Part shown: positions 45,616 to 53,846 of the stretch, one piece after another | Layout of the letters: each line of letters opens with the position of its first letter | Position numbering within the stretch: the first letter of the stretch is position 1 | From: Plantago elongata | Taxonomy: Eukaryota; Streptophyta; Magnoliopsida; Lamiales; Plantaginaceae | Assembly (NCBI GenBank): GCA_036897095.1 | Contig: JAYMSP010000402.1 | Coordinates: 1-53,846 of the forward strand | Length of the DNA: 53,846 nucleotides | Reading direction: 5' to 3' | Program-made: the position numbers and the translations under genes | The notes under the pieces: model-generated | The model's database searches: none | What the model was told of the DNA's origin: nothing | What the model saw: only the letters and a program-made list of their open reading frames with translations

Positions 45616-46475
45616 TCTACAATTTACACTTTGTATATACAAATTTCATCGTAATATTACAATGGAAAAATTATATAGGACCCCCTCTTAAATACACGTT
45701 AAACAAATGGGTACCAGTTAATGTAACAATTATATATGAGTCTAAAAAGTTGAAAATTCGTTGATCAACTTATTGCTAAACCAAACAGCCCTTATTCAAT
45801 TTTCAAAAATTAATAAAGTTTCTTCTTATTTCTTGCCTGATATCTGTTATCGTCGTCTTCTCCGATCTGGGCGTCTTCTCCAATCTGTGTTATACGTCAT
45901 CTTCTTCTCCGGCCCCCGATCTAGCATCTTCTCCGATATGTTTTATTTCTCCGGCTTCTTCTTCGACCCGGCCTTCTTCTCCGGCTCTCCGATCTGTTCT
46001 ATTTCTCCGACTTCGCTCTTTTTCTTCGATCCGGCGGCTTATTCTCCGCCTTCTTGGTATTCTTCTCTCTGCTTCTTCTTCTCCGGTTTCTTCTCTTCCC
46101 CGACCTTCTTCTCCTGTTTCTTCAAATTGAAAATGTTTCAAGGACTTAATTGAACTCTTAAAATTTTAATGGGTTATATTCTAAAAATCAGAAAGCTGAG
46201 GGGTTTGTCTTTAGAAAATTCTATTTTATCAAAGGACTTGAGGTGTAAATAGATTTAAGAGGGGGTATAAAAAGGATTCTCATCTTTTAAATCGCCAAAA
46301 GTTAAATTTGTGGATCTACAGGTGATTAAGTTTGCACTAACAGGATTCACACGTTATTGTTACAATAATTGGTACTCATTTGTAATCATAAAATCTAAAA
46401 GGAGTCGTAGATGTAATTTGCTATATTACAATTTACACTTCATATATACTAATTTTATCATAATATTACAATCAG
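45616..46475. repeat. Composite repeat with CTT/CCGG-rich minisatellite between 50-base direct repeats
   Basis: ACAATTTACACTTTGTATATAC near 45618 and ACAATTTACACTTCATATATAC near 46429 are parts of ~50-base direct repeats about 810 bases apart. Inside, the word ACAAATGGGTACCAGTTA (45704) has an inverted counterpart near 46360, and CCCCCTCTTAAAT (45681) has one near 46253. The core at about 45855-46125 is a degenerate repeat of CTTCTTCTCCGG-type units. Both strands show long open frames there (45761-46153 plus, 45890-46141 minus), as expected of a 3-base-periodic repeat; neither is called a gene. Origin uncertain, possibly a DNA transposon with nested damage. Confidence 0.5.
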
Positions 46476-46539
46476 CTTTATTTAGCAAAACTTGTTGAAA
46501 AGGTAATTAGTCAAGTAATTTTTTTATTTAACAAGCTAA

Positions 46540-46857
46540 AGCCCTGTTTACCACTAACTTTTCGGTTCAATGAACTTTTTTTGATAAAAAACTCGTTATG
46601 TGAACGCACATCCCTTTAAACTAGTTAGCTGGTTTGACAATCTGATCAAGTTAGCTTGCTAGATAAAAAAACCTACATGACTAGCTACTAGCTAGCTTCT
46701 CAACTATAAGCTACATTTTTAGATATTTTTGCTAAATATAGTCTAATTTAATTAGCTTTTCAAACCAACTAACATGTTTAATAAGCTACGTGTTCACGTA
46801 ACGAGTTTTTTATAAAAAAACACATAAAATTTAAAAATTGATGATAAACAGGACCTT
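46540..46857. mobile_element. MITE with ~65-base terminal inverted repeats
   Basis: The left end GCCCTGTTTACCACTAACTT and following AAAAAACTCGTTATGTGAAC match, on the opposite strand, the right end (GTTCACGTAACGAGTTTTTT ... GATGATAAACAGG). A TAA on each side could be a target duplication, but the exact edge is uncertain. The interior is AT-rich with CTAGCTACTAGCTAGCTT. Fragments of the same family lie at 10094-10285 and 28955-29083. No coding capacity. Confidence 0.65.
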
Positions 46858-47612
46858 TAAAATCACATATTTTTCTTACCATATCAATATATCACTATGC
46901 ACTTCAGCATAGCTATTGGAGAATTATTAATTTAAGGATATTTTGTAACTTCAACATAAAATTATTTAATTTTTTAATTAATGACTACTTGGACAAAATT
47001 ATCAAATAGTATAATCTATAATAAATTAGTTTTATATCTACATAATATATTTATTTAAAAAATTATCTCACCAAGTATATAAATTAGCGGATAAACAAGT
47101 ACTAAACCTCCCACGCCATATTTTTGCTAAACCTCAACAAAACCCACCTCCACAATCCACATAGATCTAAGTACAGTAACTAATGCCCTTGCATTCTTTG
47201 TCGATTTCTACATCTCAAAAGCTTGAATTCAATCTTAAAAATTAAATGTAGCTCTAATAGGGGACTTTATGCGTGCCTTTTTGCAGCTGATTTTTGGAAA
47301 TGTAATGCATTCATTTAATTAGTTAGTAAGCAGAAGCACATAACAGAATATTACTAGAAACAATTTGCAGCAACCATAACTTCTTCAACATATTGAGGAA
47401 GAAAACAATCTCTAGCCGCAAGGCAAATAATCCCTTTCACTTTCACTGCTCTAACACCAGATGGATAAAGGTGAAAAAAGCACACAACATATACATGATA
47501 CACAGGTTACAGGAGGTTACATATGAATAATCAGATCCATTATAGTAATCTACACAACATGCTATATAGAATCGCTTCAAGAGTCGATCGCCTCAGGAAC
47601 AGACAGACAGGC
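46858..47612. other. 3' flank of ELF3
   Basis: AT-rich DNA holding the ELF3 3' untranslated region (next to its stop codon at 47613). No other gene or repeat was recognised. Confidence 0.45.
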
Positions 47613-50600
47613 TTACACTGAGTCATACTGTTTCCTTTCCTCTTGTATTGACTGAAATATCCTAGCAGCCGACTCGGTGGCAGTTCGTGCATTGTGAGGC
47701 ACAACTCTGATGACTCGACCTGGACGAACAACCTCAGGAGAAGACTGAGGGACAGAAAAAGGCTGTTGTGGAACTGGGCTTGGGCTTGGAGTATTTGTAG
47801 TAACTGGAGATGTTGGGAAAAGCGAAAGCACATTTCTTCCTTCGGTGCCTCTCTCACTTGGGCTACTAGCTGTACTGGCTTGTAACTCTATATCTTCAGA
47901 GGCGTGCACATTAGAAGGTTCACGAAAAGCACCGTTCTTTTGTGTTGGTTTAGTTGGCAAGCTAACATTGACTTCCGGGGCAAAAAATTGAGGATGATTA
48001 GTTTGTTCAACAGATGAGCCTGAAAGAGCCGCCAGGTTCATCATTGGCATTCCGAAAGGAGGGAAATATCCATGTGGGCCTGGAAAACCCGGAAACTGAT
48101 GATACTGAGGTGGAACTGCGTATGGTGGGGGGGAAAAATTACCCATTCCAGGATTAGGCGGCCCAGGAGGCATGTACGCGGGTGGTGCAGGAAAGGGTTT
48201 ATATACAAGTCCTTCAGATGGTGACATCACAGGGACTAGCCACTGGTGTTGTTGATTGAAATACATCGGTTTTGCTTGCTGGTCACTGTTTATGGATGGT
48301 GCTGGAGAGTTGCCTGCAAATGGTGGAGCTTGTGATGGCGTCGGTGTCGGAACTGTGTTTTGACAGGACGACGTCTTCTCGACAGTGTTCTCTGCGGAGC
48401 ATTCTGTCCTGTGACTTTGCTGCTTAACTGAGTCGCCACATTTCTGATTGGGAGTGTTTGCAATTGCTTTAACAGGGTGTTCCAATGGGAGTTTTTTCAC
48501 AGGCACTGCTATCTTGGTAGGTTTGTGCAAGAAAGCAGCGCCTTCAAGCAATAAATGCGGAGATGCTGCAATCAACTTCTGAACCTGATTCAGGAAAGAA
48601 AAACAAATAAAAGTTAAATAAACGAGGTGTTTGCAAATCAATGCATACGAGAGGACAGGGTGGATGTAGTAAAAACAAGCCACCTAAAACTGCTATACTA
48701 TGTCCTCCTTACCTTTATTAGTCTATGCAACTCAAAGACTTGAACTGCAAAAACTCTTTGCTGACTGCGAATAAAAAGATCATATCAGATACATGCAGCA
48801 AAAAGGTTGAAGACCGACAGGAGCACGAAACCGCACTATGACCATTCGTTATAAATAAATTAGGAAAGGAGAAGAAAGGCCCGCCAAGTACACGAACAAC
48901 AAATGCAATGTGTTAGAGAATCTATAAATACTAATGAGTAATAGATATAAGCGATACCTCTCTATATCTCTAGGACCCACGAGCAAATGGTTAACAAGAA
49001 ACTTCGAAACAGTAAAGTTAAAGCTGTAAATTAAATAACTCACCAAATATCTAAATCAATAAATTTTCAGGAGGGTGGGTGCAAGGTATGTGTAACACTA
49101 AAAACTTGAACCCAAAACCATAATAACGATCTCACCAGGTTCCACATTACATATCTATGAACTAGAACCACATACGACGCCCAATATATTCTCAAAATGA
49201 ACTATGGTCCAGTTGGTAATTTGATAGAGATTTTTCAAATGTGTGCTCTCCCATACAAAGGCAACCAAGATACCATCGAAACTTCTTGAAAGCTGACCCA
49301 CCGATGAATCTGCAGTTAATTCTCTAAGCACCTCAGCATATACAAATCAATATGAGGTGCATATCCCCCAATAGGAAAAGGAATTTGCAAACATAGGAAT
49401 AAACTATTAAAGTATAGCTGATGGACTCACCTGAAACCAAACGTGAATTTTCTCAAATGAATCCACCATGCTATACCAAAAAGTGATGCGCTTGCCAATG
49501 CATGGAGGAGTCTGAAGAACTAAATTTCCTTACTTTGAATTATTAGATTCTGCACCATTAAAACCCACCCGCCATTTAAATGACATATATAGTAAAATAA
49601 CTCGAACTTAAATTCCTTGCACCCTAAAGCTGGTGCTGAACAGTTACACAAGTAGTGAGTTTGGCAAGCGCCGGGACTTGGTAGGTATAGAGAAAGAAGA
49701 TGACATCCCAAAGTAAAACGCAACACTCACCTTATAATTAACTTCATTTCTGCCATTCTAAAACTTACACTCTGATGGAATGGATTTCCACGGACATCAT
49801 CAAGTAACTAAAGCTACACAGTCACGCTAACAACGATCGTCTACCACATCTAATTCTCCAAGCAGATAAAAAGATTAATGCAGACACATCATCCAAGTTT
49901 CCAACTTACCCCTCGTATTATTTTAGATAATACTTTAAATAAAGAGTCAAATTAGGAAAGGTAGATAGGAAACAAGAAAATAAAGAACCCCACAAGTGTA
50001 CCAATATAAATCAGCTAATGATGACTATAAAAGAACATGTTAAAAGAATGTTACGACATAAGAACTTCACAGGTCCTTAATATGGAGATAAAGCCGCACA
50101 AGAAAAACCTTTGCAGATAATATATCAAAATATACAGTTGAGTGGGTTATCAGCAGGTTTGTAGTTGAAAATACTTGAAATAGTCAATGCCATACTTAAC
50201 GTTTGCAACTCTTGATCTAAGACACAGTCACATCACATAACCAAACTTTGGCAAAACCCCAAGTGTTATAGCAAGGAGCAGTTGAACATAATTGCACTCC
50301 ACCATGAATCATCCAAACAGAATAAGCACGTCACTGAGAATGCAATTTTTAAGACTAGCAGTTTCAAAGTATGCAAGTGAATGCTTCACATTCTTGATAC
50401 TGTATACAGCATACTGCCTCCCATAAAATACAGGCAGGTGTTTTAGCACAATTAATCATAGAAAAAATTAAAAAGTTAGAGAGGGAGGGAGCAATTCAAA
50501 CTGTACTGTCATCTGCTTATCCTTTGTTATAGCTTGGGCCTAATTCTCTTTAAAGTAAGTGTGTTCATGAATACCGTTAAAATAAAATGCAGGTCAGTGC

Positions 50601-52132
50601 CTAATGGATTATTTTTATGGCTCCAACTAAATTAGAAAGCAGACAGGTGAGCTGCCAAGCATTTTGAGATGACTGAAAGATGACCCAGAAAAAGAAAGGA
50701 AAACACCAGGTCCCAAGTGCAAGATGATAAACATGCAAATAACTTACTTTGAAATAGCTCTTCTGGCTCTCCAGAATTGCTTCTGACCTAGAATACCTAC
50801 AACATCATCAGGGGTTATCATATCATGTCCAGATACAGTGTCCAAGATGGATGTTTCAGATGCACTATCCCCTCTCTCCAAGCTCCTTGCATTCATTGAT
50901 CCACAAGACCCGTCTTCACGAGACTCTGTAACATTACTAAGATCATTTACAATATTCTGATCTTCGGACGGTGTAGTCCTCAATGAAGTGGCAGAGTTTC
51001 TTTCAGCTGATGCTGCAATATCCTTGGCTGAAATAGTAGTGAACCTATTGCTAGTAGACAAGGATTCAGTGCAGAGTGTTTGCCTTACATTCCCATCCGT
51101 GTTCAAAATGTTGGCCCTATTAGCAGGATCATTTCGTTGTTCATGAGAGAGAGACAAATCAACTCGTTTCATCCGACTTCCTGTGCTATCAGCGGCTAAG
51201 GACATTGATGCGGATTTAACACGGCCAGCTGACATTTCTTTGGAATTATCACGCCTCTGATTGTTTCCTTCTTGCCTCATGTTATTCTCAAACATGTCCG
51301 AGTCCTTGGTTTTTGGAAATCTCAACATGTGATTGAAAGAAGGCATATTTGTGGGCACAAGTTTCTCAGTGTCATTAGTAAATTTGCCATACTCTTGACT
51401 TGGAAATGAACTGACAAAGATTGGAACTCTGAAGTCATCTTCATCTGACCTTGCTCTGTTCTCCACTCGCAATGGCGTGCTGAGATCAGCATATGGGCTG
51501 TATCGTGTATCAGGTCGATGTCTTGGCGGGGGGTGGCTTGAGAAAAACTTGTGCATTTCATTTCCACCACCCTGCATGTATTACTTGTCAGAGTTGGTAG
51601 AGCGACGGACAAGTTTATAAATAGTAGTATTAAACAACAAACTGCTTTAACTATGTAACAAATCACATAATCTGATATTCTACCGCAGACCTCCATAGAA
51701 TACCTCAATTACAGGTGGCTTTTATGCTAAGTCACTAACTTAAACATTCAGCCATCCCTCACATATACCAAAAAAAAGGTTACTATTCCACATCATGTAA
51801 AATACAAGCCGAATAACTACTATGGACTAATAAAATTCTTAATAGCAATCAAACTTCACTAACTGAATAATGAATAACAAGTAACGTGAACCTATACGCG
51901 TGATATTAATAAAGATGATCCAATTTACCTGATTCGAAGGAGTCCCCGAATTGGCAGGTGAACTGCCATTCAACATCGATTGATTGAATGTACGAGAAGG
52001 TATGCTAAGCTGCTCATAAAGAGCCATCTTATTCCTCGGAGGCGCTCTCGGCCCTCCTTTATCAGCATCATTCACGTGAAGCCTCGGAAACATAGGCCCC
52101 ATCATCTTCTCCTCATCTTTACCTCTCTTCAT
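47613..52132 (-). CDS. ELF3: EARLY FLOWERING 3, circadian evening-complex scaffold
   Basis: Four coding exons on the minus strand: 52132-51929, 51571-50748, 48764-48713 and 48584-47613, in frame for 683 residues. Recognised by the N-terminal block ([42 protein letters not shown]), the central block ([40 protein letters not shown]), [17 protein letters not shown] in the Pro-rich region and the C-terminal [10 protein letters not shown]...[16 protein letters not shown]. With ELF4 and LUX, ELF3 forms the evening complex that represses PIF4 and morning genes in the nucleus, controlling flowering and thermoresponsive growth. Start chosen at ATG 52132; the upstream codons are GTG AGG, not ATG. The polyglutamine run seen in Arabidopsis is absent here, although the Pro/Gln-rich region is present. 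The 2 kb intron 2 is large. Confidence 0.95.
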
Positions 52133-52237
52133 CCTCACTTATTTCTCAAAATATACACTGTTCACCTTTCCTTGTCGGTAAACACAGAAAAACCCACTCC
52201 AACTAGTTTAAATTCTCGCAAATCATTACAGACTCCT

Positions 52238-52653
52238 CTGTCAAAACTAACAAGACCAAACAAGATCGCACTTGTGTCAGGAAATGGGAAAATAAATGGT
52301 AAATTTCACTTTCACAAAGATAAGCCTTCAAGTAGATCATATAAATCTGTAAACCATAGCCACAAACAATTAACCTAAAATGAAACCAAACTACTCGTAA
52401 CAGCAAAAAAACACATCTCAAAAAGTAAAAAACTCCAGATCACTCACACAATTAAGCTTGAACAGAACCAAATCCAGTAGCAAAAACAAAATTCAGCACC
52501 GAGATCCAGTTTTTCTTACTTCATCTTACCCTCTTACAAATTACAATAATCAACAAGTCCAGGAAAAGTCAAAAAAGAAACATATAAAAGCTACTAAAAT
52601 GAAACCCCAAGTTACTACCAAAGAAACCGAGATAGTTATAGAGAGATGCATAC
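52238..52653 (-). other. Possible 5' UTR intron of ELF3
   Basis: On the minus strand a donor (GCTCAAAAG/GTATGCATC) has its GT at 52653-52652. An acceptor (TTAGTTTTGACAG/AGGAGTCTG) ends at 52238, about 105 bases before the start codon at 52132. A pyrimidine-rich stretch precedes the acceptor. Upstream non-coding exon 1 would lie beyond 52654. RNA evidence is needed to decide. Confidence 0.4.
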
Positions 52654-53846
52654 CTTTTGAGCATAAAAATCAAGAAAAATCTAACTGGGAAATATCTCAA
52701 GTCTCAAGGATTCGAAAGAGGCTTTTGTTGCAGATTCCTCAAGAAAAAAGATAGAAAGAGAAAGACTTTGTTTGTGTGAAAGAGGAAAGAGCAAAAGTGC
52801 AAGCTGTGTGGACCCAAATGTGGATAGAACAGAACCTAGAACCTCTAAAGATATAGTATTATACTATTATCATTATCGGAAAAGGGCAGTAAATCTAAAA
52901 AGATTTCGCATTGTGCAAGAGATTAGGTGTGTGATTTCTTTAATTTGTACACGTAAGCAGACATTGTTCCTAAGTTTACAAGGGGTCATTTTCGCTCTTT
53001 TACATTTTATGCCTTCCAGCCAATTGATAATCATGTTAGTGGCCACTTGAAAATCGGATCTAATTGGATACGTACTTTTGAGTCCATTTAGAGAGTTTAA
53101 ATTGTTATATAATATGCGATGCTATAGTGAAAGGTTGGTTCTTTTCGAGCTTCATTAGTAATATTATAATGTACTTTTGATCCATTTAAAGAGTTGTTTT
53201 TTCGACGTGATTATTATTATTTTAATATTATAATATAAATTATGTGTAATTTAAGATTTTAACTTTTCCCTAAGCTGAATGTTATTTTTTTTAAATCAAA
53301 GTATAACCATATAAATATAAATGATATGTTTCAAGTGCATACTTATTTCATCCATAAAACACATCAACTACTTCTATTTTTTATTTAGAAGGCTTTCTTT
53401 AAATAGTTTTTTTAATTAGAATGATGATGTAATATATTGAAATTCTAGAGTAGGGTTAATGGCTATAGAATGATGACGCATAATCATATTATAATAACCC
53501 ATGCATATTCATATTATTATATGAGTGACGATGTGCATTTAGTTATATTTATATTATACATACTTTTTTTTTAAGGTCACGGATAAAGTTCGAAAGATAT
53601 GATCAGATAGTGATGGTGTAAGATGAGATTTTGATAATAAATTTTATACTCCTAGTAGTGTATATTTCAAGTATTGGTAGTTTATACTGGCGAATAATGA
53701 TTATATTTATTATACCACCGATTAAATTAAAATGATAAATATGAATTTTATTTCAAGCACGGATAACCATTAAGGTCATGTTCTCTTCGTCTACAGATTA
53801 ATTCAGTTCAGATTCATTCGATTCAATTAAACTAATTATATTTTAT
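52654..53846. promoter_or_regulatory. ELF3 leader/promoter region and AT-rich DNA to the window end
   Basis: Pyrimidine-rich sequence on the minus strand at about 52700-52790 (CTTTCCTCTTTCACACAAAC) fits a plant 5' leader. CTATATCTTT (about 52846-52855 on the minus strand) could be a weak TATA-like element. GTGGACCC at 52808-52815 fits the class II TCP consensus GTGGNCCC, a single match only. From 53050 on, the DNA is AT-rich and nothing is recognised. Confidence 0.35.

Noticed and set aside
45890-46141. Arg/Glu-rich 83-residue minus-strand ORF and opposite 130-residue ORF
   Set aside because: Both follow a 3-base-periodic CTTCTTCTCCGG repeat and are open for that reason.
52130-52138. Alternative ELF3 start two codons upstream
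   Set aside because: The codon at 52138 is GTG in the genomic sequence; the conserved MKRGKDEEK begins at the ATG at 52132.
52846-52860. Evening-element-like sequence in the ELF3 promoter
   Set aside because: AAAGATATAG differs from AAAATATCT at several positions; not close enough to call.

Overview
The window is nuclear DNA of a flowering plant, almost certainly a eudicot. The genes have GT-AG introns, the intergenic DNA is AT-rich and full of transposon debris, and the protein families are plant-specific (ELF3, RR-type tandem CCCH zinc finger, R2R3-MYB). No rRNA or tRNA gene, CRISPR array, organellar or bacterial-type gene was seen. I rebuilt gene models by hand from splice-site and reading-frame continuity, and all exon phases close in frame.

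Region by region: (1) 1-11 kb holds no recognisable host gene. It contains two related elements with long AT-rich terminal inverted repeats around a tandem-repeat core, a third of similar design, copies of a short MITE family, a broken Copia LTR/primer-binding-site/gag start and LTR-like fragments. (2) 11.38-12.36 kb is an intronless CCCH zinc-finger gene, followed at 12.77-13.90 kb by a probable PIF/Harbinger-type element carrying a 169-residue unknown ORF. (3) 14-21 kb is gene-poor and includes a ~1.2 kb near-palindrome at 18.89-20.11 kb. (4) 21.38-22.91 kb is a three-exon R2R3-MYB gene (+). (5) 24.98-27.79 kb is a six-exon SNF7/VPS32 ESCRT-III gene (-). (6) 29.93-36.64 kb is an eleven-exon epsin gene (+), with a tRNA-derived SINE in intron 2. 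(7) 37.65-45.42 kb is a ten-exon 3'-5' exonuclease plus KH-domain gene (-), tail to tail with the epsin gene. (8) 45.4-47.6 kb is repeat-rich intergenic DNA. (9) 47.61-52.13 kb is the circadian-clock gene ELF3 (-), four coding exons. The last 1.7 kb holds its 5' leader, promoter and AT-rich DNA.

Functionally, the SNF7 and epsin genes both act in endosomal and vesicle trafficking and lie head to head, about 2.1 kb apart. The zinc-finger, exonuclease-KH and ELF3 genes occur in the same order as Arabidopsis At2g25900, At2g25910 and At2g25930 (from memory). This suggests a conserved syntenic block into which the MYB, SNF7 and epsin genes and many repeats are interleaved. No operon-like coupling is expected.

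The most unusual material is not in the genes. It is the repeated architecture of long terminal inverted repeats around a GC-richer tandem core (about 0.67-1.52, 2.50-3.41 and 7.19-7.99 kb), and the large palindrome at 19-20 kb. These are described from direct reading; class assignments are inference.
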